Origin: Margaritispora aquatica
Lineage: Eukaryota; Ascomycota; Leotiomycetes; Helotiales; Discinellaceae
Direction of reading: 5' to 3'
DNA length: 64,000 nt
Assembly: GCA_007644065.1 (NCBI GenBank)
Contig: VJWN01000013.1
Span: 124,001 to 188,000, forward strand
Shown piece after piece: positions 34,186-44,604 of the stretch. How positions within the stretch are numbered: position 1 is the first letter of the stretch; every line of letters begins with the position of its first letter. The translations under genes were made by a program, and so were the position numbers. The notes under the pieces are model-generated. The model saw only the letters and a list, made by a program, of their open reading frames with translations, ran no database searches and had not been told where the DNA came from.

Positions 34186-35479
34186 TCAGTGATCAAGTCT
34201 GTTGAGGTAGCAAATGACAGGTTGTTGGTCAGCCTTAGCCTCCTCGCCAGTGTACCAACCTCCCTTGATCAGCTCCTCTTCCTTCTTCTTCCAGCCCGCA
34301 GCCTTGTCAGCGCTCTTGATATCCAAATCACCGAGACGACCCTCCCAAGTGGTTGAATATTGCTTGGTGGATTCGGGGAAACGCAGGAAGAGGGAGACAT
34401 CTCTCAGGGTCATGGCGAGGCGAAACTTCTCATTGGCAGCATCAGCTTGGAGAGGACCAAGCTTGTCAAGAGCGAGTTGGTTGTCACGGAGGCGGCGAAG
34501 GAGAGAGCTGTTCTTGATCCACTCAGCTAATGGTTTGACTTCCTCCTTAGGCGGTTCAGGACGATTGTGACTGCGCAATAGTTTTGCCGCAATGGCCATA
34601 ACCACCTCAGCATCATCCGAAACGAGTCCAAGGGGGCACCATGTAGTTCGAAGACGCTCTTTCTTTCGGGAAAGCTGCGCGTTCTCACAAGCAGTATAGG
34701 CGCACTGACGGCATCTAACCGAGTTGGCGGGTGCTGAAGGTGACTGAGCGAGCCACTTTGGCTTGAACTCGATGGAAGACAGGCCAGCTATAATTCCATA
34801 AGCGAGATAAATTTGGCATGCACAATGTACATACTGGAAAGAGGAGACATATCAGTGATCAAAAGTCCATATGGATCCTGCGCCAAGTAAAGTCCTCGTC
34901 GCTCCATCTTTCTTGGAAACCCCGCAAAACCCATTGAATTAAACTTTGTAGAATCTTCCTCCATGAGCTTGAGCTCATCATTGAGACGGTTGATGAGATT
35001 AATAGGGGCAATCTTGACAAGTTCCTGAACTACAAGGTCATTGTGATCGAAGAGAGGCTCGATGAGACGGTGGTAGGCTGCCTGAGAGACTTCAGAGGTG
35101 GGAGCGGTATCTACGTCCTTTCGAAGTCTCAAGAGCTTTCCTGTTAAACAATTAGCTGTGTCTCGGTGTACAAGAATTTTCAAAAGCAGGCAAGTGATGC
35201 ATTTTAATCTTAATTCTGCCGAAGGTACACATTGCAGAACATACCTTCAAAAACATCGAGATTAACAGCAAGAGTCTCGCCTCCTTTCTCATCGTAGACT
35301 TCAACAATGGATGGAGGAGGACTGCTCTCTCCATACTCCTCGAAGATGCTTGGTTCGGGAGTCGGGTATCGAACAGAGAGCCGAAAGACGATATTGGCAG
35401 CACCCTCATTCAGGTAGAAGATGCCAATATTTCGAGGAAGAGGTGGGATGCCCTCGGGGTTGATCTTGAGGACCATCAT
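34186..35479 (-). CDS. IPK1: Inositol-pentakisphosphate 2-kinase
   Basis: Three exons on the minus strand, 35479-35245, 35140-34835 and 34787-34186, total 1143 bases or 380 aa. The start is MMVLKINPEGIPPLP (the next codon is also ATG); the frame stays open upstream to 35611, but the family usually starts just before the conserved LNEGAANIVF block. The enzyme phosphorylates inositol pentakisphosphate at the 2-position to make phytate (InsP6), mainly in the nucleus in yeast. Hallmarks seen: EGAANIVFRLSVRY (nucleotide-binding loop region), GKLLRLRKD after the first intron, GLLITDMSPLS, then SIEFKPKWLAQSPSAP, CRQCAYTACENAQ and FRLAMTLRDVSLFLRF. The gene is divergent from MDM34, with an 845-base shared upstream region. 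Confidence 0.92.
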
Positions 35480-36324
35480 AACTTCGTGAGTTAATGTTGA
35501 TGCAATCTTCGAGCAGCAGAAATTGTTGTTCTGCAACAAAATAAGATCGAGGCAAAGACTTAGAAGACCTCCTCCAGCTGAGGCTCGAGGTCTCTCACGT
35601 GAGATATCCACATCTTGCTGGCTCTAGTCTTGATTGAGACTTAGTGTTTTCGGAGTAAATATTCTTCCAGATCCGGGTCACGCTTCTCTGAGAAAGTTGG
35701 TCATTGGACCAACCAACTTGGAAGTTGCCCTGATCTGATGACGCTCGGACATGCCCGTGAATAACCCGGAATTGCACGGTTATGCAATCTGTGCAATCTA
35801 TGCAGAACTATGCGGAAACTATGCAAACTATCCAATCTATGCATAGTAATGCAAATGTATGCAAATTATCCACATTTATCCACCCGTTCCTTCCCTCCCT
35901 CGCGTTCCCTCGGGCTGACGTAGAAAAAGTAAAATCGACCGACCTGCACCTTTCACAAGCAAGGAAGGAGCTGAAAGCAGCAGAAAAGGGACCGACCGGA
36001 AAAAAGGCTCACACATCGAGACAGAAACAAACATCAACCCACAACCTCCCAAAATCACTCCATTTCAACCTTCAACTCCACCATTATCATCGCGTCGATC
36101 TCTTCATCATCTTGTATCTTCATTGATACTGCCAGTCTCCTTTGTGTTCGTCCACCGATATTGCGATAAACTTGCAGGCGACCTTATCACCAGGTCCGGA
36201 CGAGAGAGGTCCCCCTCACGCGATAGAGCTTGTTAAAGCCTCTCCTGAACCACAACCACACCTTTAAGAGATCTGCGAATAGCTCTGGGACAGTGCAATA
36301 CGGAGATTCTGATGCCATCTCAAC
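35480..36324. promoter_or_regulatory. Divergent upstream region of IPK1 and MDM34
   Basis: 845 bases between the start codons of IPK1 and MDM34. It contains a cluster of imperfect TATGCA-type repeats at about 35777-35870, followed by C/T- and C/A-rich leader sequence toward MDM34. The small plus-strand frame at 35782-36126 is built partly from the repeats and is probably not a gene. Confidence 0.6.
35777..35870. repeat. Imperfect TATGCA(A)-rich repeat cluster
   Basis: TATGCA or TGTGCA or a one-base variant recurs about every 9-14 bases (tatgcaatctgtgcaatcta, then tatgcagaac, tatgcggaaac, tatgcaaac, tatgcatag, tatgcaaattatcc). It lies midway between IPK1 and MDM34. Confidence 0.7.
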
Positions 36325-38215
36325 ATGGCTTTCAACTTCAACTGGTCGCCGTTGACGGCAGATGCGGACTTCTATAAGAGAGCCCAGGAAATGCTCACCA
36401 CAGCCTTGAACAAATCGCCGAAGCCGCCGATAATAGTCGATGATATTCTGGTCAACGAACTCAACTTAGGGAGTGTACCTCCTGAGTTGGAGATTCTAGA
36501 GATAGGGGATTTGGCAGAGGATAGGTTCAGGGGGATCTTCAAGATGTGCTATTCTGGAGATGCCTTCCTGACCCTCAAAACGAGAGTCCAAGTATGTCAA
36601 GAGCAAACATTCTCTTCATCTTCTTATTGGATCCCGTGTTATTGTTTTTGTTGTTGTGTTTGTTTGGATGCGATTGTATTTTTGAAATTGTTATTGGCAA
36701 GGATTTATGCCAAAACTTTATCGCGACCTCCTTGTTATACTATAATAGAAAGCTAATATATCAACAATGTAGGCAAACCCCATGAACACATACTTGTTTT
36801 CCAAGCCATCATTCACATCTCCACAACCCTTGGCAGCATCGTCTGGGCTGACAATACCTCTTCAAATAACACTATCAGAAATTAAACTATCTGCTTTCAT
36901 CATTCTGGTATTCTCTCGACAAAAAGGATTGACCCTTGTCTTCCGCAATGATCCACTGGAATCACTTAAAGTGTCGTCCACATTTGACTCAATACCATTT
37001 GTACGAGACTATCTGCAAAAGGAGATTGAGATCCAGCTGCGAACATTGATGATGGATGAACTACCAGCCATTATCCACAGACTTTCACTAAGATTGTGGT
37101 GTCCTGAACACAAAGCAAGAGAAGAACAAGAAGCACGAACAGAAGCAACAGCCAAAGAGGAAGAGTCAATTGATCCTTTCGGAAGTCCACCACAAGATGC
37201 CGTTGATGCTCGCGGAAATGTGCTGGATGCAAGTGAAATCGCATCTCTGTCACTAGACGGAGGCTCCGAGATTCATTCGCTCTTCTCTCAAAAGAATCTG
37301 CTTCGATTAGCTACGCTGACTGATTCGCATCGTACGTTGTCATTGTTTACGCCTTCAATACGTGATGCTGTCTTCAGAGCGTGGGCGGGACCATCAGAGA
37401 AAAGTGATTCGGCTGGTACTACCACACCAAACACACCTGGGTTGCTGAGGACAAATTCAACGCTCGGTAGCTCAAGCACCACGTACACGTTCAGTCGGGG
37501 ATCAGATGATGGCCATGGTCATGTGTCGAGACCATCATTGATCAGCATGCAATCGGCGACCACAGGCCTAGGTCTTGGTTCAGGTAGACATTCAAGAACA
37601 CAGAGGAAGAAGAAAACGAGAGTGGTGAATCTCCGCAAACCAAAGACAACTGACGATATTGTCAGCGAGTCAGGTGACGGTGATAGCGAGACGACCTCTA
37701 ACTTTGCAGCGTCGGAACCAACAATGGGAGCTTTCGTGTCTGATGAGCCCGAGGATAATATAATCTCACCTCCTAATTCTCCATCACACAAGGTCCGCTT
37801 CCAAAGCATTGACCTTGGAGAGTCTCCAAGAAAGCCACGCACATCAACATCTACTCGTCCAGCTATCAATCTCAACTCGAGACCAATGCCCGAAGAGGTG
37901 ATAGTTGACACAGCTCCCATCCACAGCCGAGACCGTAGACCGTCCTTCCCACGATCAACATTTGCTCCTTATCCAGTGGACAAGAAGGCTGATGGTCCAA
38001 CTACGCCAATTTCGTATGCACCTACACCTATCATTACATCCGACACAACTGGACGCAGCATTGTCCAGCAAGCCTGGCTCCTCAAAATGGCAGGCGAAAT
38101 TGCTCGCTATGCTAACGATGAGAAAGCTGCAAATGGAGGCTTCTGGTCTTCATCATCCACTAATGGTGGCGACAGAGAAGATTCTCCACCCCCAGCCTAT
38201 GAGCCAAAAGCCTAG
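36325..38215 (+). CDS. MDM34: ERMES subunit Mdm34 (mitochondrial distribution and morphology protein 34)
   Basis: Two exons, 36325-36591 and 36773-38215, total 1710 bases or 569 aa. [20 protein letters not shown] at the very start is diagnostic for Mdm34/Mmm2. [20 protein letters not shown] followed by [19 protein letters not shown] belongs to the SMP lipid-transfer fold (about residues 1-195), which continues after the intron with [20 protein letters not shown] and [20 protein letters not shown]. The rest is a Ser/Thr/Pro-rich linker with a basic patch ([17 protein letters not shown]) and a conserved tail ([20 protein letters not shown]). The protein sits on the mitochondrial outer membrane and links it to the ER with Mmm1, Mdm10 and Mdm12. 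Confidence 0.96.
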
Positions 38216-39483
38216 GCTTATACCAGAACTGTTACTATAGATCTATCACAGCTAGATCGTACATTTCCTTTGTTGTATCAAAAGTGTATGGCGTTCGGGG
38301 CGCTGAGGTTGGGAAGGAAGCGTGGGTTGATTTTACAAACTCCACTGAGTTCAAGACTCCCCTCTTGTGTGTACATTTTCACTGCTGCAGATTTAGCGAG
38401 TTTCCTTTGTCTCCTTGCTTTTTGAAGTACTCTCCCAGTCTAGTCTTAGTCGGTAGTGGCTACTGCTTTTATGATTGATAAATGGACAAGGAGGAAGGGA
38501 AGGAAGGGGAGCTTGCTGCTACAGCTTGTATATTTCTTTTCATTGAGACGTTGGTTTACAATGGGTGGTTGGGATGGGACGGTATAGAAGGCGGTTGGGA
38601 TAGGAGGGTTCAGGAGGGTTCGGTAGGGTTGGGTCGGTAATGGGAAGATCGGGGTATATCTGTGCTGATGGCCGGACTCTAATCGAGACCCTCTGTGTGT
38701 AAAATTCGAAAAAAGGCAACTGGTGTGAGAGCAGCAGCTGGAGGTCACCTCGCTGGCTGTGGTCACAACAGACCGCAAGAAAGATATCTCATTTGTTTGT
38801 CACGAGCAGAGAGCAGAGAGCAGAGAGCAGAGAGCAGTGAGCGTTGGGAGAGAGGACGCCGGCATTTAGGATGTCCAGGAGATACCATAGCTCAGAATTA
38901 CAAAGAGAGTTGATTGATCACTGCAAAGCAGACACAGGCACCGAGCACATGTCTGGATCCACATTTCCACATCTAAGCGAGATGCACATCAAAAGTCTAG
39001 GCAAGTGAAGTGAGATTCTTTTTTAAGTTTTTGTTGTCTTTTATGCTGTCTATTTGCAAGCACATCTAAAGGTAGTTCCTCTATGATGATCTATAAACTA
39101 TTTGTTCCATGATTTCCTTTCCAAACTCCGAGTACTGCACCATTCAAGCATCTAACTAATTATGTTAGGTACGTTTGAGTTTGCATGCAAAGAGCAAGTG
39201 CTCGCAGCAATCCAGACCATTTCCTCTCCGCCGTCTTGCGCCGAATACATGAACTATGTCCCAAAACTTCAAAACCTCCGTTTCCATCACGCCCGCAATG
39301 CAAACCAAGCCCAAAGCGCAAACTCCAATATCCCAGAAGCAAGAACGCAAAGGAAAACAAAAAGAGCAATTCTCCCAGCTGGTAGTGTGGGTGTATATCC
39401 ACGCACCCACTCACCAGCCAGATGCTTGCCCACTTTCATCCTCATCCTCATCTTCATCCACATCTCCCATCCTACATCACCTT
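38216..39483. other. Spacer between MDM34 and the orphan gene
   Basis: About 1.27 kb with no supported gene. It holds a 7-bp tandem repeat at 38804-38838 and short frames without family resemblance. Both flanking genes end here, so 3' UTRs are expected. Confidence 0.5.
38804..38838. repeat. 7-bp tandem repeat (GAGCAGA)n
   Basis: Four perfect copies of GAGCAGA at 38804-38831 and a fifth with one change (GAGCAGT) to 38838. No gene is attached to it. Confidence 0.85.
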
Positions 39484-40395
39484 CTACCTCTCCTTCTTCT
39501 TACTATCACCAGCGCGGCTCCGGCGCTTAGTAGCAGCGGTGGGAGCAGAGCGCTTAGCGAAGGTGGTCACCTTTAGCTCTGCGCGCGTTGTGCGCTTGTT
39601 GGCTCTTAAGTCGCGCTCGCTTTTATCTTGATCGGTGGTAGTGGTGGTGGTAGTGGTAGCTCGCTTAGCTCTAGTGGAGATGGAGGTAGTGGTGGAGGGG
39701 GAGGTAGTGGTAGTGTTTGTGGTAGTGTTGGAGGTGGGAAGGCGATCTAAGGGGTGGTCGACAATGATGGTGTCGCTGTCGTTGTCGTCCAAGGTATAGC
39801 CAGGCTCAATGTCCACCTCATCCTCCGCCACCTCTCTAGCCGGCGCCACATTCGCCCTGGCAACTTCCCCAGGCACCTGACTGACTACAACCCTCGCCCG
39901 ATCAGCCGCGAACGGATCAGGGATCGTCACATGCCTCCCGGCGTCATCCCGAATCTTGCCCCAGAGACACTTCACGCTTGGACGAGGAAGCGGGTCGGTG
40001 TTGTTCTCCTCTGGGTGCGACTTCATGCTACCTGCTAAGCTGAACCCGACGCCGTTCCTGACCACGCGGAATGGGCCAACTTCCGGGCCGGGATCGCTCG
40101 CTAGCATGACGGGTGTCCAGTATCGTGACGTGTAGGCGTGTGGTGGGTGGTTTGGTTTTGGTGGATAGGGATACGCAGGTCGAGTGACTAGGCCACAGGC
40201 GGGTGCGGAGTTGCTGTTGGGGGCAGCGCCGACGGGGCGAGAGCCTGAGGTCGGACTCGCTGATTGAGATGCGGGAGGTGTCAATGTTCGCGCATCACTG
40301 TTGGTTGTGGCACTGGCATTTCCATTCGTGTTGTCGTCTGCCTTTTCCCTGCCTTTGCCCTTACCCCTGATGTTGAGTTTGAGGATTGGTGGCAT
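39484..40395 (-). CDS. Low-complexity basic orphan protein
   Basis: An open frame of 303 aa from MPPILKLNIRGKGKGREKAD, intronless. An in-frame ATG at 40704 would add 103 residues of unlikely composition. The only ordered-looking part is about residues 75-160 (PHAYTSRYWTPVMLASDPGP, then PFRVVRNGVGFSLAGSM and KCLWGKIRDDAGRHVTIPDP). The C-terminal half is Thr/Ser-rich with homopolymeric Thr runs and ends in a basic tail (KRRSRAGDSKKKER) that could act as a nuclear localisation signal. DNA here is more GC-rich than in the flanks. No family recognised. The start is probable, function unknown. Confidence 0.6.
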   Translation of the reverse strand: MPPILKLNIRGKGKGREKADDNTNGNASATTNSDARTLTPPASQSASPTSGSRPVGAAPNSNSAPACGLVTRPAYPYPPKPNHPPHAYTSRYWTPVMLASDPGPEVGPFRVVRNGVGFSLAGSMKSHPEENNTDPLPRPSVKCLWGKIRDDAGRHVTIPDPFAADRARVVVSQVPGEVARANVAPAREVAEDEVDIEPGYTLDDNDSDTIIVDHPLDRLPTSNTTTNTTTTSPSTTTSISTRAKRATTTTTTTTDQDKSERDLRANKRTTRAELKVTTFAKRSAPTAATKRRSRAGDSKKKER

Positions 40396-42771
40396 TACGT
40401 TTATGATTTGTGTAAGCAAAGCTCGAGATGAGAGATACAGCGTCAATGTATGATAGCTACGAAAATCCGTGGGTAAAGAAGATGTCCAGCATGGGGAAAC
40501 GGTAAGGTTAAGTACGTATTGAACATCTGAACGAGCTAAAGGTGATCTGGGACTCGCTAACAAACAATTGAGACTTCCAACCAATATTAATCGTGAAAGT
40601 TGCTCGAAATCCACAGTTTTGGATGACTTGCGACTATCGATACCGCTAGGGCGATTCTGTGACGTCGACAAGTGTTGACTTGAAGGGGAATCATTGTGAT
40701 TCAAACTGATCAGTTGGCGCGATATCAGGTGATGGGTACCTTAAAGACCCTGCCAAGGCTAGATATTTGTCTCCATGAGCCTAGTCATAGCCTTTGTACA
40801 AGCGAAAGCCAATGATTTAGCTCTTGTGAAGCAGAGGAGCTCATTCAAGCTATTGAGCTCTTCTCTTTTTGGACAGCCTTGGACAACTTGCGATTTTATT
40901 GCCCAGTTGGGACACTCTCCTAAGTTGTCCTCTTCGAACTTTGAAGAGTCCTTCTCTAGGTTTCTCTTGTTTCCGAGATACACTATTCGTCTGCCGTGGT
41001 GTTCATTCTCTTTGGTGTATCAATGTTTTGGACTCTCGATGGGACAGTGGACTTGGAACGGCAGTGTTCAGATTTTCGTTCACCAATGGCTGTTATAGTT
41101 GATGATTTCAGCCTACGAAAGCTTAGTCGGAAGCCGAATGTGCCTTCCTACAAGCAGCAAGTCTGTGTCACTGTATGATATCACTCTTCTATGAATTCCA
41201 GCGGCACTAGTCCAATGATGAGCTCATTACCCCAACTGCTCGGGGCTGTGCAGCTCTTCATACTCGTACTTCTGCATTTCAGTGTCAATCTTATGCATAT
41301 AGTATTCACGGTGTCAGATATTTGTTACAGTGAGTCTTTTTGGTTGGGTTTGCACTCGGCGTTATAGTATATCTTCATTCACGGCTATGGATCGATAATA
41401 GACTGTAGACAAAGTCCAGGTATACCTTTTAGTCATGGCAATACGTTTGCAGTTGTTTCTCAGGTACTTGAAATTTGCTGATGCCCTATGAGAGGTAGGA
41501 TTTTTCACTATACCTGCTCCAAGCACTGAAGGGAGTTCTTTATTATACCGGTTGCCCGGTCCTGATTTTGCGATCCTGCCAGTGGTAAGTTCTTGCCAAT
41601 ACCAACTTCTGTTTGCTCCATGTTCCGTCGAGGATGGGTGGCCAGAATATGCCTACAAAATTTGAAGTCACGACCACAGAAATTCTACCGGCCTTAGTTA
41701 CTCCACGAAAATTCGACCATGTGGGAGACTTGGAGTATCGGAGTAATTATTGAAGAATTAGACGCACCTGTTGGCACGATAAGGAAGTATCAGGGGCGCA
41801 TTCCCAGTTGGCCTAAGTACAGTGTGTATCAATTAATTGAATATGCTCTATCGCCAGCTTCCTGGCCATGATGTCTAGCATACTCTGTGGTGTTGTTTTC
41901 TCTTCTGGTGGATGATGATTTTTTGTCGTTCAATTCGAAGAATTGTGTTTTTAGTGGATGGCGGGTTCTCAGCTAGAGATTTCCTCTTTCAAGACAAAAT
42001 TATATTTGATCTGGTCTCTATTTTCATATCGCAGAATATTATTACAATTGCCTTGGTTTGATCCTTTGCGACCTACTTGACCTAGACAACTTAAGTGTCA
42101 TAGTAAAGAAAAAGGCAGTGTACAGTATTAAAGTCAATTTGGCATGATAATCTAGCCCTTGGCTTGAATCCAACTCCTAGCGTGTAAAACATTTTATTTG
42201 CTACTATAGATATTGCAATACGGCGTGCAGTGCACGCATATAACCAGCTAGAGATCTTATTAGAGCTTTACTAAAGTATATTACTTAGCCTAGTATTAGC
42301 TTAGCGCTAACTGCTCGACGAATACTTAGATCAGATTTCGTATACTAGCTAAAAATTACACATTCATATATTTTTAATTGTACTAACTTCGTGAAAAAGC
42401 TATGACATTGCGTGAAATTTCAAGATTTAAAACAATAACTTTGAAGTATTTTGTTATAGATTTCAGATACTATCAAGAATTGGGGCTTTTCAAGCTTTAG
42501 CCTCCGACTAGGGGTCGGTTAACCCGCTTTTTGTATCAAATCAGGAGATAGGGCTGCTTTTACGAAGCTAGACATTACTTCAAATGATAATACAGATTCT
42601 TGGTGATATTGATTTGTATCAACTTACCCAGCGAAGCCTCGAAACTTTCAGTAAAAAGCCCCCCTATTTAGCTTCCGGCTGGCTACAGTGTCCGAAAGAA
42701 AAGGAGGTCAGCTTTTCCCTTGTGTTGATCTTTAGCTTCGTATTGTCTATTAATTCTCTACTATCTGTACG
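40396..42771. other. Gene-poor, partly AT-rich spacer left of the HET gene
   Basis: About 2.4 kb without a supported gene. Frames at 40759-40983 (minus) and 40775-41178 (plus) overlap one another. The minus one (NWAIKSQVVQGCPKREELNS) has some coding texture but is not recognised. From about 42180 to 42480 the DNA is very AT-rich with many TA steps, as in mutated repeat remnants. Confidence 0.45.
42223..42237. repeat. Short perfect palindrome GCGTGCA-G-TGCACGC
   Basis: A 7-base perfect inverted repeat with one central base. It stands out as a GC-rich island inside strongly AT-rich DNA about 0.5 kb upstream of the HET gene. It may be an isolated hairpin or a protein-binding site. Confidence 0.7.
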
Positions 42772-44303
42772 ATGCCTCCTGCATACCCCTATCGTGAACT
42801 TCGCGGCGAAAACTGGATTCATTTTTTAACAATCCTCCCGAAACAAAAGTACCAAGATGATAAAATCGAGATTAGTCTTTCCGACCACCACTTGTCCTCA
42901 AACCAGCCATATGAAACGCTCTCGCATATGTGTGAAGATCTGAGTAGTTTGTGGACTATTTATTGTGACGGCGCTATTCTGGAAATTTCGTATGATCTCT
43001 ATCTTTGCCTTCTTGGGCTACGTAAAGAAGGGTTACATCACTTTCTCTGGGTAGACGCCATTTGCATCGATCAACGCAATCTAAGGGAGAAATCGCGAAC
43101 TTTACCCTTGATACCACTCATTTACAAAAATGCTGCATACACAATCTGCTGGATCCCGACACCTCTACTACCATCAGTTTCAAGATTGGTTGATCATCTC
43201 CAGTCGCGCTGGGCGCAATTGCCACAACAAGGGAGTATCATCACGGATCCTGATCCGTACCATACAGATATCAAGATTACTGCGGCGGATTTGGATTCCT
43301 TTCAAGCAGATCCGCTTCTCCAGGGCCAGCAAGCTTGGGAGGATCTAGAAAACTTCGTTAATCTTCAGTATTTTCAAGAGTATGTTCCCCCCAAATTGCT
43401 GATCTCTATGCACTTTAGTAGTGTCTGACAATTTTCTGATATTTGTACTTCAATGATAGAATTTGGATATCATTGGATTGGGTTACTTCCCACAATCTCA
43501 CCCTTCGATACGGGTCAGATAGTCTCTCATGGGAGAAATTCTGCTCAGCATTAGAAGTATGTCTCTTCTATTGTCATTCTATACTTCTGTCGTCACCATT
43601 GCTTCTGAACATAGTCATCTCAAGATATTTACGATGGCGTGTTCACCAGCCATCCGGTAACGAATAATCTCCCAGAGACGCAACTTTGGCACGACAGAAT
43701 TGCAGCCTTGCTGCCGCTGATCAGTATGATCATATTGATTCTATGTCTTGGATGCTAAGAGAATCAACAGTACCGGGCATCCCTATGAACGACAACAGAG
43801 ATAAGACCAGTGATTTTCACCGAATGGTTTCAGTTTGCCGAGGATCAGAGAAGCGAGCCCGTCGAACAGAGGATCTCAATGCACAAACTCTCCTCGAATT
43901 TGCCAATACCATTCAAACACGAGGCTGCAACAGCATATGGGAGCAAGGCACACCACCTGATCCTAAAGATCTCGTTAAACAAGTGATGAAGTTCCTGACA
44001 TTCTTGGAGGAGGAAGGAATGGAGGCGGCGGTTGATGTTCAACTCTTCTATGCTGCATGCTTGCCATCACATGGGAGAAGGTTTGGGGTTACCGGACGAG
44101 GAAATTTCTGTTTGGTTCCTAAGGATGCAAAACGAGATGACCTCATCTGTGTTCCCCATGGCAACAGAGTCCCACTTGTCTTTCGAAAAATGAAAGAGCA
44201 CTATGTAAACTTGGGTGAGTGTTACGTCGACGGCTGCATGCAGAGTGGAGTGAGAAAGGTGTTCAACTCTAGGAAGTATGAAGTCTTCAATATTGATAGA
44301 TGA
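42772..44303 (+). CDS. HET-domain (heterokaryon incompatibility-type) protein
   Basis: Three exons, 42772-43379, 43460-43556 and 43698-44303, total 1311 bases or 436 aa. The second intron (GTATGT to CGACAG) is placed phase 0 to phase 0; it removes the in-frame TAA at 43665 that would otherwise split the gene. The HET signature is clear: PYETLSHMCEDLSSLWTIYC, DGAILEISYDLYLCLLGLRK, FLWVDAICIDQRNLREKS with LIPLIYKNAAYTICW, and IWISLDWVTSHNLTLRYGS. The usual SYxWG motif is altered to SHMCED. The C-terminus (GRRFGVTGRGNFCLVPKDAK, VNLGECYVDGCMQSG) matches the tail common in HET proteins. HET proteins trigger cell death after non-self contact in filamentous fungi; here that role is inferred only. 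It is convergent with the STAND gene 300 bases downstream. Confidence 0.8.
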
Positions 44304-44604
44304 TAGTGGGTGAATCACGTGAGGAAGCAGTGTGTGAAATAGATAGGATTGAAGAGTCTGAAGAGTATCTACCGCAGTAGAGAGCTCTATATATACAGAT
44401 AGATCAGCACTTCATAAGGAATGCTCTCATATCATAAGGAATGCAGTAAGATTACGAAGAGAATCAGAATAACCGAATATCATGCATAAAAGCACGTGAC
44501 CTCTAACTGACAAATATTGTGTAGAATGGGTGTCTGCATTACTCACATAATATGTCATCTTATACAGTTCAGAATAAGACTCGTTATTGGAGTACTCTTA
44601 AAGT
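44304..44604. other. Convergent gap between HET and STAND genes
   Basis: 301 bases separating two stop codons. No gene is visible. An imperfect duplication of catcataaggaatgc lies near 44411-44443. The gap probably contains both 3' UTRs. Confidence 0.5.

Noticed and set aside
35782..36126. 114-codon frame between IPK1 and MDM34
   Set aside because: Its N-terminus is translated repeat sequence and the remainder is leader-like DNA of MDM34; no family resemblance.
37519..37920. 133-codon minus-strand frame inside MDM34
   Set aside because: Shadow of the Ser/Thr-rich linker of MDM34 on the opposite strand.
43665..43667. Apparent nonsense codon splitting the HET gene
   Set aside because: A phase-0 intron with a consensus GTATGT donor at 43557 and a CAG acceptor ending at 43697 removes it and restores a 436-aa frame.
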